Shown: positions 1-8,239 of the stretch, one piece after another
Numbering within the stretch: the first letter of the stretch is position 1
Layout: each line of letters starts with the position of its first letter
Source: Polyangiaceae bacterium
Lineage (GTDB): Bacteria; Myxococcota_A; Polyangia; Polyangiales; Polyangiaceae
Reading direction: 5' to 3'
DNA: 60,857 nt
NCBI GenBank assembly: GCA_016933275.1
Contig: JAFGBI010000256.1
Coordinates: forward strand, 1 to 60,857
Notes under the pieces: generated by a model
Databases searched by the model: none
Seen by the model: only the letters and a program-made list of their open reading frames with translations
Told to the model about the DNA's origin: nothing
Translations under genes and position numbers: made by a program

Positions 1-89
1 AGAGCTGCACCCGCGCTGTCCGGCGTCAGTCGTTCGCCCGGTTGCCCTCAGCCGACCTCTGGCGTATCGCTTGTTCGAGGTCTAGTAGC

Positions 90-2042
90 TCAGAACCGTG
101 CCTCGATCCCCCCTTCGACGACGTGCTGCACGAACTGCCGATCGTCGTAGTCGAATGCGTGCTCGGGATCGTCCGGATCGTAGGCGACGTTGGACTCGCT
201 CACGAGCAGCGAGTAGTCGGCCATGAGGGCGACGTGGTCGCCCCGGTCGAGTCCGACCTCCGCGTGGACACCGGGGCGCACGCGTAGATCGTGCCGGGTC
301 TTCGCGCCCTCGGCACGACCTCCGCCGCCGGCCCCGCCGCTGCCCGCGCCAGCCCCGCCGAGCGCGAGCCGAATCGCGCTCTCGTCGAGGTACTGGCGCC
401 ACTCCATGGACGCGGAGGCACCGAGGCCGAGCCGGGGACCCACCGACCAGACGACGTCCACCATGCCCCCAGGCGCCAAGTACGACAGGGGGATCTCGTA
501 GCTTGCGCCATCGCAGACCGCACCGCACACGGGGAAATCCTCCGCGGTGAGCGCCCGCTCCACGACGCCGGCTTGCACGGCGCGGAGCCTCAAGCCGGCA
601 GTGAGGGAGACGTCGCCGATGTCCACGAGTTCGAGCCAGGCGAGCTCCTCGCGGGCCCCCGTCAGCACCTCCTGGTCCTCGAAGCCCTGGACCGCACGGG
701 CCTGGACCTCGAGGCGGGTGCGCGTGTGTTCTCCGGTTCGCCGGTCCATGCGGATCCCGCCGCCGTTCTCCCAGAGGAACCGCTCGGGCGCATCGAAGCC
801 TGACAAGAGGAAGGACGACATGGCGCTGAAACGGAAGAGCGTGCGCGGCGAGGTCGCGAGGAAGAGGTGCCCGGCCACCTCGTGCCCCTGCATGCCAAGC
901 TCGGTCACCTCCGGTGAGGTGAGCACGAACAGGCTCGGGGAGTACAGCGCACGCCCGGCCATGCGCTCACCAAACCGCGCCGTGTAGCCGAGCGCCCCGT
1001 ACGCGGAGACGAATCCGCTCCCCTTCGAGGTCTGGGCGCTCGTGACCCCGCTCTGGTCGGTGATCCCGGACTGAGCCGGGTTCGAGTCGAAACCGCCCCC
1101 GACATAGAGGGACGCGAGGGGACCTCGGCGGGGCCGTGGCTCGAGCTTGGCGAGTTCAGCACGAGCCCAGGCGGCGGTGGCCCCGGTCGCTCCGAGATCC
1201 AGCGCTCGCTCGAGATCCCGCTTCGCGCAGCGGCGGTCCCCCGCCAGAAGGCAGAGCTGGCCGCGTTTGGCGTAGAGATCGGCATCGGTCGGCTCCGCTG
1301 CGATGGCGCGGTCGATGGTCGTGCGCGCCGGTGCGAGGTCACCGAGGGCGAGGTAGGCGGCCGCGAGGCCATAGTACAGGTCCGCGATCTCCGCAGGGGT
1401 GATGCCGGCGGCCGGCAGCGCGGCGAGGAGCCGTTCGAGGAGCTGCGCCGCTCGCGCGGGATCCCCACCCTGGAGCGCTTCGGCAGCCTCGCGGACCGGA
1501 CGGTCCCGATCAGCGGTGGCCAAGGCCGCGCGCAGTCGATCGAGCTCGCGCATGAGCTCCGCGCGGCGGATGCCAACCTCCGGATCGTGGCTCGTGCCGC
1601 GCGCTGCCTCGGCCGCGGCCAGGTGCTGCTCGGCGGCCGCGAGGCGGCCGTCCTTGGCAGCCGCGAACCCGGCGTCGAGCCGTGCCAGCTCCGCCTCCGT
1701 GGGATCGAGCGAGGCGCTCCTCAGGAAAGCGGCCTCGGCCTCAGCGAAGCGGCCAAGCTCGAACGCGCAGGAGGCGAGGTTAAACTCGAGGGTGGCGCGC
1801 TCGGGGTCGCTCGTCGCGAGCGCGAGCGCGCGGCCGAACTCCGCCTCCGCGGCCGCGAACTCCCGACGCTCGAAATGGGCGGTGGCCGCGCGGACGTGCT
1901 CGGCGAGCGCCTCCCGCGCCTCGGGTTCGTCGAATACGACAGTCTCCTCGGCGTGCGCAGGCGAAGTGACGGGCAGCGTCCCAGCGAGGAGCGTCCCCAC
2001 GATGAGGAAGCCGGGACGCCGACCGACGCGGGGGCGAGGCAA
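90..2042 (-). CDS. TPR-repeat outer-membrane beta-barrel protein
   Basis: A 650-residue exported protein. The N-terminus has an Arg-rich n-region, a hydrophobic stretch and an AHA-E cleavage site near residue 32. Residues ~40-300 are Ala/Leu/Glu-rich helical pairs typical of TPR repeats. From ~310 the sequence changes to alternating aromatic/Gly strands, and it ends in a terminal Phe (GGIEARF), as outer-membrane beta-barrels do. Known TPR-barrel proteins act in surface assembly or envelope scaffolding; the specific role here is unknown. It starts at a TTG only 5 bases after the upstream anti-sigma-like gene stops, so it should belong to the sigma-factor operon and may be the regulated output or the signal sensor. 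The TTG start is the weakest part of the call; an internal GTG is possible. Confidence 0.75.
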   Translation of the reverse strand: MPRPRVGRRPGFLIVGTLLAGTLPVTSPAHAEETVVFDEPEAREALAEHVRAATAHFERREFAAAEAEFGRALALATSDPERATLEFNLASCAFELGRFAEAEAAFLRSASLDPTEAELARLDAGFAAAKDGRLAAAEQHLAAAEAARGTSHDPEVGIRRAELMRELDRLRAALATADRDRPVREAAEALQGGDPARAAQLLERLLAALPAAGITPAEIADLYYGLAAAYLALGDLAPARTTIDRAIAAEPTDADLYAKRGQLCLLAGDRRCAKRDLERALDLGATGATAAWARAELAKLEPRPRRGPLASLYVGGGFDSNPAQSGITDQSGVTSAQTSKGSGFVSAYGALGYTARFGERMAGRALYSPSLFVLTSPEVTELGMQGHEVAGHLFLATSPRTLFRFSAMSSFLLSGFDAPERFLWENGGGIRMDRRTGEHTRTRLEVQARAVQGFEDQEVLTGAREELAWLELVDIGDVSLTAGLRLRAVQAGVVERALTAEDFPVCGAVCDGASYEIPLSYLAPGGMVDVVWSVGPRLGLGASASMEWRQYLDESAIRLALGGAGAGSGGAGGGGRAEGAKTRHDLRVRPGVHAEVGLDRGDHVALMADYSLLVSESNVAYDPDDPEHAFDYDDRQFVQHVVEGGIEARF

Positions 2043-2047
2043 GGCGA

Positions 2048-2839
2048 TCAGCGACCCCCTCCGTTGTCGCTGCCCAACCGCTCCCGCCGCTGGACCCCCT
2101 CCCTCACTTCCCTTGCCCGCTCGCGCTCCTGCTGCCGCTCCTGCGCGCGGAGACCCTCCACGTCATCGGTCGAGGGCGGTCGGTCCCCCGCGCCGGCGGC
2201 GCGCAGGCGGGGCGCGTCCGGCTCCGTGGCAGCGGCCGCGCCGCGCAGGCTTGCCGTATGAGGAGCGTTGGCGGTGGCCGTCACCACCGGACCGCGAGCA
2301 GTCCCGTCGACCTGCATCCGCACCCGCCCGAGGGCGAGCGGTGGCGCCGCTCCCGTGGAGGCCGCGGGGATCGGCGTCGGCGCCTCTTCCGGGGCGACGG
2401 ACAGGGCACCGCGGGCGGAAGGGCCGACGGATTGGACAGCCCGAGCGACCGGAGGCGAGGCCGGCGCGCCCGTCTCGCCGGTCGCGATGGTCGGGGCCTC
2501 GAGCGAGACGGCCGCCGGAGCTAGCGATGGACGAACCCGTTCGATCCGCGCTGGCGTCTCCACGGGCGGCGCCTTCGCGGGCACGACCGCCTCGAGAGAT
2601 GGCGGCGCCCAGGGCCGCCAGTACCCCACCCCGGCGAGCGCACCCGCCGGAACGAGCGCGGCCGCGAGCACGATGAGCACGGTCCGCGGCCGCCACCGGC
2701 GAGCCCTGGACAGCACCCGCACGGGCTCCGGCTCCTCCGCGAGCCGCGCCCAGAGCCGATCCTCGAACGTCCCGTCCGGCGGAGCCGTGCGCAATCGCTG
2801 TAGGCGATCGACGAGCTCGGCTTCCAGGATCAGGGTCAC
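2048..2839 (-). CDS. Single-pass membrane protein, likely anti-sigma partner of the ECF sigma factor
   Basis: A 263-residue protein. It has a short charged N-terminal region (~45 residues), an Arg-rich stretch and one membrane segment at about residues 52-72 (VLIVLAAALVPAGALAG), then a long Pro/Ala/Thr-rich tail that should lie in the periplasm. The GTG start overlaps the sigma-factor stop (GTGA), so the two are translationally coupled. Gene order and topology match anti-sigma factors. No HxxxCxxC zinc motif is visible, so it is not a ZAS-type anti-sigma domain, and the assignment rests on context. The C-terminal tail (residues ~210-263) is rich in Arg and Glu. Confidence 0.6.
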   Translation of the reverse strand: MTLILEAELVDRLQRLRTAPPDGTFEDRLWARLAEEPEPVRVLSRARRWRPRTVLIVLAAALVPAGALAGVGYWRPWAPPSLEAVVPAKAPPVETPARIERVRPSLAPAAVSLEAPTIATGETGAPASPPVARAVQSVGPSARGALSVAPEEAPTPIPAASTGAAPPLALGRVRMQVDGTARGPVVTATANAPHTASLRGAAAATEPDAPRLRAAGAGDRPPSTDDVEGLRAQERQQERERAREVREGVQRRERLGSDNGGGR

Positions 2840-3450
2840 GCGGCGGGCCTTCCTGTGCTGTTCGACGAAGTCTCCACCGCGTGCGTTCCCGACTCGCCGG
2901 ACGATGCCCGACGGAGCAGCTCAGCGAGCTTGCCACGCGCCCGCGAGAGACGGGAGCGGATGGTCCCGATTGGGACACCCTCGATGGACGCCACCTGCTC
3001 GTAGGACATGCCCTCGATGTCACAGAGGACGACCGGGATCCTGAACTCGTGATCGAGCGCGCGCACGGCCCGCCAGAGGCGCTCGACCTCGTCCTTCTGC
3101 ACCAGGAGCTGCTCCTGCGAATCCCCGTCCTCGGCGACGAGCTGATCGTCGAGATCCTGTTCCCGTTCGCGGGACCTGCCCTGGCGTCCCCGCCGGGAGT
3201 CGATGAAGACCGAGCGAGCGAGGGTGTAGAGCCAGGTCGAGAGCGAGGAGCGGCCTTCGAAGGCGCCGATCGAACGATAGGCCTTGAGCAGCACCTCCTG
3301 CGCGAGGTCGTCGGCGTCGCTCCAGGAGCCGCAGAAGGAGAAGGCGAACCGCCGCACGCTGTCGATGTGCGGACGCACGAGGGCCTGGAAGGCAGCGCGG
3401 TCGCCGCGCCGGGCTCGTTCCAGCAATGGTCGTTCGTCCGCGTTGGCCAA
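2836..3450 (-). CDS. ECF-type RNA polymerase sigma factor
   Basis: About 204 residues, the usual length for the family. Region 2 includes the stretch around SDADDLAQEVLLKAYRSI and the -10-recognition part STWLYTLARSVFIDSRR. Region 4 is a helix-turn-helix around MSYEQVASIEGVPIGTIRSR, which would contact the -35 element. The open frame runs far upstream but coding character begins only here. The only reasonable start is a TTG at 3450, giving LANADERPLL; no ATG or GTG lies close, and the Shine-Dalgarno sequence is poor. It is first in a unit with the membrane protein and the TPR/barrel protein, which suggests envelope-stress signalling. Confidence 0.88.
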   Translation of the reverse strand: MANADERPLLERARRGDRAAFQALVRPHIDSVRRFAFSFCGSWSDADDLAQEVLLKAYRSIGAFEGRSSLSTWLYTLARSVFIDSRRGRQGRSREREQDLDDQLVAEDGDSQEQLLVQKDEVERLWRAVRALDHEFRIPVVLCDIEGMSYEQVASIEGVPIGTIRSRLSRARGKLAELLRRASSGESGTHAVETSSNSTGRPAA

Positions 3451-3668
3451 TTCGACGTTCGACGGAAGGGATGGTGATGAAGTTCCCCGCTCGCGTGCCG
3501 AGCATAACGTGGACCCCGGCGGGGCGCGAGGATCCCGAGCAATTCCGGCGGGGGAGAGGTCGTCCCAAGACGCGACGCGCGCCGTGTCATTCCTGCCGGA
3601 ACTCCGCCCGCGCCCGCCTCGTCCGACGGCCAGCTCACGACCTGGTGGGCAAAGACGAGGAGCTACCC

Positions 3669-4379
3669 ATGCGCAACCTGACATCGACCTTGACGACCGT
3701 GACATTGGCCATCTGCTTCGGCGTGCTCGGCACTGCCCACGCTGCCGAGAGCGACTCCCAAGAACGAACGCGCGAAGCGTCCGGCGAGCAGAGCGAGACC
3801 GCGACGCGAACGCGCACCGAGTCCGCGCTCCAGACCAGGGACCAGACCCGCGAACGGGACGGCGACGCCGAGGGCACCGATGGCGAGCAAGCCCGCCATA
3901 CCGTCCAGGGCGCTGACGCAATGCGAGGCCAGGGGGCAGACGCCCGAGGGGCCCAGAGCCAGGCAGACGTGAACGGTACGACGGCGGCCAAGAGAGCCGC
4001 CAAGAAGATGGACCGCGCCGAGAGGAAGGCCGCCAAGACGGCCGCGCGCGCCGAGAGGAAGGCCGCCAAGACGGCCGCCAAGGGCGACGGCGCCGCCAGA
4101 GCGGCCGCCAAAGGCGACCGCGCCGGCGAGAACGCAGGCGGCCGCGCCAAGGTGGAGCGGTCGGCAGAGAGCCAGGCGCTGCGCCAGGCATCGCGCGCCG
4201 AGGGTGCCGCGGGCGACGAGGCCCGAAGCGGCGAAGCCCGTCAGGACCGCGACGCGAGCCAGGCGCGGCGTGAGGAGATGACCGAGCGGCGAGAGCAGCG
4301 CCGGGACGCGACGGGGGCGGGCCGAGGGGCGGCGGGCGCCAGTGGCGACAATGGACAGCGCTCGGGGGGCTCCCGCTGA
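3669..4379 (+). CDS. Secreted Ala/Lys/Arg-rich low-complexity protein
   Basis: A 236-residue protein. The start is supported by GAGGAGCT just upstream. Residues 1-25 form a signal peptide ending THAAES. The mature part is extremely charged and low in complexity: Glu/Arg/Thr/Gln-rich first, then Ala/Lys-rich repeats such as ERKAAKTAARAERKAAKTAA (residues ~116-140), then Arg/Glu/Gly-rich. The Lys/Ala repeats resemble histone-H1-like or coiled-coil sequences, but this one carries an export signal. It is divergent from the ECF sigma operon (219 bases apart), so it could be a target. Function unknown. Confidence 0.6.
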   Translation: MRNLTSTLTTVTLAICFGVLGTAHAAESDSQERTREASGEQSETATRTRTESALQTRDQTRERDGDAEGTDGEQARHTVQGADAMRGQGADARGAQSQADVNGTTAAKRAAKKMDRAERKAAKTAARAERKAAKTAAKGDGAARAAAKGDRAGENAGGRAKVERSAESQALRQASRAEGAAGDEARSGEARQDRDASQARREEMTERREQRRDATGAGRGAAGASGDNGQRSGGSR

Positions 4380-4754
4380 CCATGGACGATGATAGACTCG
4401 GGCTCGCATCCGCGGAGAGGACGCTGCTGCGTGGTAGTCCCACAGTAGCGGTCTGAGCCTTCTGCAGGGCGTATTCATGCGTCTTCCTTCCGTGTGTCCG
4501 TCCCTCCACACGGATCGGGGTCGGCCCGCTCGCGACCATGCCACTGCCACGAGCGGGTCGACCCCGTGCGCTCTGGGGGACCGATTCGACGTGGGATCCA
4601 CGCGGGCCCCGGGGGGGGGGCCGCGCGCACGAAACCACGTGGCGGCGCGACGAGCGCTCAACAATCCTGAAGACAGGGGCCGGCGAGGGGACGTCGCCGT
4701 TCACCCGTGACTCGAGTCCACAACCAACAACGCGCAACAAGGAGACTGGACTAG
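4380..4754. other. Intergenic region, no gene seen
   Basis: About 375 bases between the basic secreted protein and the first Cys-rich lipoprotein. Short open frames on both strands have no recognisable product or consistent codon pattern. There is a run of nine or more G near 4611. Immediately before the next start is an AAGGAGA-type ribosome binding site. Confidence 0.5.
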
Positions 4755-6518
4755 ATGAATCTTCGAATCAGGCATTCCCTCCCGATCCTCGGCTCGCTGC
4801 TCCTCGCTCTCATGGTGGCGAATTGCGGCAAGGACGACGACGACGGACCGAGTGACACCCCCTCCGCGGGCGCAGCCGGCGCCGCGGGTGCGATGACGAC
4901 CGGCGGCACGACCCGCACGGGCGGGACCGGAGGACGTGCGACCGGCGGCAGCGACGCCGGCACCCCAGGCGTTGCCGGCGAACCGGCCATCGGCGGCGTT
5001 GGTGGCGAGGTGGAGGCGAGCGGTGGCATGGCCGGCGGGGTCGAGCCCGGCGGCGCACCGTCCGGCGGCAATCCTTCCGGTGGCGCCGAGCCCGGCGGCG
5101 CGCCCGCGGGCGGCACCGAGCCTGGTGGTGCTCCGACGGGCGGGACCGAGCCCGGCGGAGCTCCAACGGGCGGCGCCGAACCCGGCGGGGCTCCGTCCGG
5201 CGGCACCGAGCCCGGCGGCACAGCGGGCGACGGCGGCGCGGGCGGGACCCTCCCCACTGATTGCGGCGCCGTCGGTGAGGCCTGCTGCGAGGGTGACACC
5301 TGCACGGCTGCGCTGACCGTCTGCGGCCCCGGTGACATCTGCGCGGCCTGCGGCACGGCCGGCTCCATCTGCTGCGCGGATCACACCTGCGTGGAGTCCG
5401 GCACCACCTGCGAGGGTGGCACCTGCGTGACCTGCGGCGAAGCCGGCAGCCAATGCTGTCCCGGGCTCGGCTGCAGCGACGGCTCCTGCTGCGTTGGCGA
5501 TCTCTGCATCGCCGATGGCAGCTCCTGCGGCGCCAGCCTCGGGGTCTGTACGGACGGCTCCTGCGCGAACTGCGGGGGGGACGGTGAGGATTGCTGCGAT
5601 GGGAGCTGCGAGGGCGGGCTCATCTGCAACGGTTCGACCTGCGAGGCCTGCGGCGCGCTCGGTGAGGCCTGCTGTACCGGCAACGCGTGCGGGACGGGGC
5701 TCGTCTGCGACGACGGGGACTGTGTCGCTTGCGGTGACCAGGGCGAAGCCTGCTGCGACGGCGGACTCTGCGACGGGGACGGGATCGCCTGCAACGCCGC
5801 GGGCGTCTGCGTGGTCTGCGGCGATCCCGGCGAAGCTTGCTGCGACGATGGCAGCTGCGAGGCGGGTGCGACCTGCGACGGTGGCGTCTGCACCGTGTGC
5901 GGCGGCGGCGGCGAGCGATGCTGCCCAGGCGACACATGCGAGGATGGCGGCTGCTGCGTGGGTGACATGTGCATCGCCGAGCAGCAGTCGTGCGGCGCGA
6001 ACCTCGGCACCTGTGACGAGGGGAGCTGCGAGGACTGCGGCGACGCGGGCCAGATCTGCTGCGAGGGCAACTGCGCGAGCGGGCTCGTCTGCGACGGCGG
6101 CGTCTGCGGGGCTTGCGGCGGCGCCGGTGAGACCTGCTGCGGCGGGGCCACTTGCGAGGAGGATCTCGTCTGTGACTTCCGCGACACCGACACCTGTGTC
6201 GTGTGCGGTGCCGCCGGCGAAGCCTGCTGCTCCGTGGACGGCGTGCAGACCTGCGATGATGGGCTGCTCTGCGATGCTTCCTCGGGCTTCCTCTGCACGG
6301 CCTGCGGCGACGCGGACGGGGCCGCCTGCTGCGAGCCGCCCGCCACGGCCTGCACGGTCGGCGTCTGCATCGAAGGCATGGTGAACGCCATTTGCCAGAC
6401 CGACTGCGGGGACGTAGACGAACCCTGTTGCACCGGAGGCGGCCTCGGCTCCGGCGGGCTCTGCGCCGAGGGCCTGACCTGCCAGGGTGCAGGTGCCCAG
6501 CGCACCTGCCAGGAGTAG
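4755..6518 (+). CDS. Cysteine-rich repeat lipoprotein 1
   Basis: A 587-residue lipoprotein. The signal sequence ends in the lipobox-like LMVANC (Cys about residue 24) followed by an acidic KDDDD stretch; Asp at +3 rather than +2 gives only weak inner-membrane-retention information. Residues ~35-165 are Gly/Ala/Pro/Thr-rich with a repeated PGGAPTGGTE unit, probably a flexible stalk. Residues ~170-587 are a long series of Cys modules of the form CGxxGxxCC...C, with about 15 CC pairs, which should be disulfide-bonded knots outside the cell. Proteins of this composition are common in Myxococcota with no firm function. The next gene encodes a shorter protein of the same type, suggesting duplication. 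Confidence 0.8.
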   Translation: MNLRIRHSLPILGSLLLALMVANCGKDDDDGPSDTPSAGAAGAAGAMTTGGTTRTGGTGGRATGGSDAGTPGVAGEPAIGGVGGEVEASGGMAGGVEPGGAPSGGNPSGGAEPGGAPAGGTEPGGAPTGGTEPGGAPTGGAEPGGAPSGGTEPGGTAGDGGAGGTLPTDCGAVGEACCEGDTCTAALTVCGPGDICAACGTAGSICCADHTCVESGTTCEGGTCVTCGEAGSQCCPGLGCSDGSCCVGDLCIADGSSCGASLGVCTDGSCANCGGDGEDCCDGSCEGGLICNGSTCEACGALGEACCTGNACGTGLVCDDGDCVACGDQGEACCDGGLCDGDGIACNAAGVCVVCGDPGEACCDDGSCEAGATCDGGVCTVCGGGGERCCPGDTCEDGGCCVGDMCIAEQQSCGANLGTCDEGSCEDCGDAGQICCEGNCASGLVCDGGVCGACGGAGETCCGGATCEEDLVCDFRDTDTCVVCGAAGEACCSVDGVQTCDDGLLCDASSGFLCTACGDADGAACCEPPATACTVGVCIEGMVNAICQTDCGDVDEPCCTGGGLGSGGLCAEGLTCQGAGAQRTCQE

Positions 6519-6685
6519 GATCGCTGCATCGCGCGCCGTGCTCGACCGAACCGGCGGGCACGGCGCCCTCGGCGAGAACGAGGAGGGATGACCGGGCGTC
6601 GAAGGGAACTCCATCGGCGACCTTGTCGTCTCACCGGCATCGTCCCGGTGGTGGTCGTACCGCGAACCGGGAGAGGAGGAGAGCC

Positions 6686-8104
6686 ATGGCCAGCAGGGCC
6701 CATCTGCACGTCGTCGGGATATCGGCGTTCGTCTTCACGGTCGCAGCAATGACCAACTGTGATGGGGGCCACGGTTCCGTGGTGGGAACCGACTCGACGG
6801 CCGCCGGGACTGGCCCTGCGGAAACGCTCGGCGGAGCGGGCAACGCCGAGCTCCTGTCCGGGGGCACGAACGGGTACGCGGGAGGAGCCACCGACGACGC
6901 CGCCAATGCCGCGTCGGCTTCCGTCGGGTGCCTCGACGTGGGCGACGAATGCTCGACTCACGAGGACTGTTGCACGAGCCGCTGCGACTTCGGGCTCTGC
7001 CTCGGCATCAGCGGCCTGTGCTCGGCGATCGGAGAGGCCTGCGCCGCCTCCGCGGAGTGCTGCTCGGGGCGGTGCGAGAGTGTGGGCGGGGCGAGCCCGA
7101 CCTGCGTGGCTTCCGGGTGTATCGCGTCGGGGAGCCCCTGCGCCGCCGCGGTGGACTGCTGCTCTCTCTCCTGCGTAGATGGCACCTGCTCGAGCGATGG
7201 ACTCTGCGCGGTCGGCGGCGACGCATGCGCCGACGCGAGTGACTGCTGCAGCAACCACTGCGACGGCGGGATCTGTGCGGGCACTTCCTCCGAGTGCGGC
7301 GGGGTCGGCGAGACGTGCGACGACGGCGCGGATTGCTGCTCTGGCACCTGCGCGGAGCTCGGCGATGAGCAGCGATGCCTCGCCGGACTCAGCTGCCGAA
7401 CCGCGGGTGAGGTCTGCACGTCGGACGCCGACTGTTGCAGCGGCGTCTGCGGTGCGAACGGCTTCTGTCCAACGATGGCCGAATGCCAGACGGCGGGTGA
7501 GCCGTGCACGGGGCACCATGAGTGCTGCACGGGTGCCTGCGCCGATCCCGGAACGGGGGTCGCCGTGTGCCAGTATGTCAGCGGCTGCCGTCCCATCGGC
7601 GAAGTCTGCGACGCGGACGCGGACTGCTGCTCGGCGCTCTGCCAGCTCGACGGCACCGCCGGCGTGATGCGCTGTACCAAGCCGACCGGCTGCATGAGGC
7701 CCGGGGAGGTCTGCTGGACTGGTCAGGCCGCGAATTGCTGTCCGCAGGGGGCGAGCGGCGGGAATCGGCTCTGCCTCCCCTCGGTGATCGGGGTCAGCCG
7801 CTGCTTCTCGGAGGGGACCCCGGACGAGTGTCTCCCCGACGGCTCGGCGTGCGCGTTCGCTGACGAGTGCTGCGGGGGGCTCTGCCTGCCGGACGCGAGC
7901 GGCGAGCTCGTGTGCGACGCCGCGTGCGTGCCGCTCTCTGGAGCCTGCACGACCAACACCGACTGTTGTGACGGCGTCTGCCTGCGCGGGACCTGCACGC
8001 CGAGCGAGAGCGACTGCATTCCCTTCGGCGCGAGCTGCACCACGGACGCCGACTGCTGCGACGGCGCTTGTGTCGGCGGGTTCTGCGGGGTCATCCTACG
8101 CTGA
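6686..8104 (+). CDS. Cysteine-rich repeat lipoprotein 2
   Basis: A 472-residue lipoprotein. The start is fixed by a strong GAGAGGAGGAG upstream and by the signal sequence it creates, which ends in a lipobox-like AAMTNC (Cys about residue 25). A short Gly/Thr/Ala linker follows, then about a dozen modules of the form GExCxxxxDCCSGxC (for example DADCCSALC and DADCCDGAC). It is paralogous in design to the preceding lipoprotein but lacks the long Pro/Gly stalk and uses a different Cys spacing, in which an Asp usually precedes the CC pair. Probably surface or periplasmic and disulfide-rich. Function unknown. Confidence 0.8.
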   Translation: MASRAHLHVVGISAFVFTVAAMTNCDGGHGSVVGTDSTAAGTGPAETLGGAGNAELLSGGTNGYAGGATDDAANAASASVGCLDVGDECSTHEDCCTSRCDFGLCLGISGLCSAIGEACAASAECCSGRCESVGGASPTCVASGCIASGSPCAAAVDCCSLSCVDGTCSSDGLCAVGGDACADASDCCSNHCDGGICAGTSSECGGVGETCDDGADCCSGTCAELGDEQRCLAGLSCRTAGEVCTSDADCCSGVCGANGFCPTMAECQTAGEPCTGHHECCTGACADPGTGVAVCQYVSGCRPIGEVCDADADCCSALCQLDGTAGVMRCTKPTGCMRPGEVCWTGQAANCCPQGASGGNRLCLPSVIGVSRCFSEGTPDECLPDGSACAFADECCGGLCLPDASGELVCDAACVPLSGACTTNTDCCDGVCLRGTCTPSESDCIPFGASCTTDADCCDGACVGGFCGVILR

Positions 8105-8239
8105 AGGGATTCCCGGGCAGGCGAACCGAAGCGCCCCGCGGGCGCGACGCGGGACGCCGACCCCGTCCCCCCGAGCCCGAGGAGCGGGCCGTTCGAGGCT
8201 GGGGAGCGACCGGGGGTCCTCGTCAGGGCGCGAACACCT

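Noticed and set aside
82..528. Several long open frames opposite or alongside the TPR/barrel gene
   Set aside because: Arg/Pro-rich shadow frames caused by high GC content; the signal peptide and TPR repeats support only the 90-2042 frame.
4040..4090. Direct DNA repeats in the basic secreted-protein gene
   Set aside because: They encode the Lys/Ala repeat units and are explained by the protein; not a separate element.
2836..4740. A 634-codon frame containing the sigma factor
   Set aside because: Only the last ~204 codons are sigma-like; the upstream part is opposite the basic secreted-protein gene and is Arg/Pro/Ser-rich noise.
4701..6614. Long minus-strand frame rich in Ala/Gly opposite the Cys-rich lipoprotein
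   Set aside because: A shadow of the repetitive Cys/Gly codons on the plus strand; it has no domains and no ribosome site.
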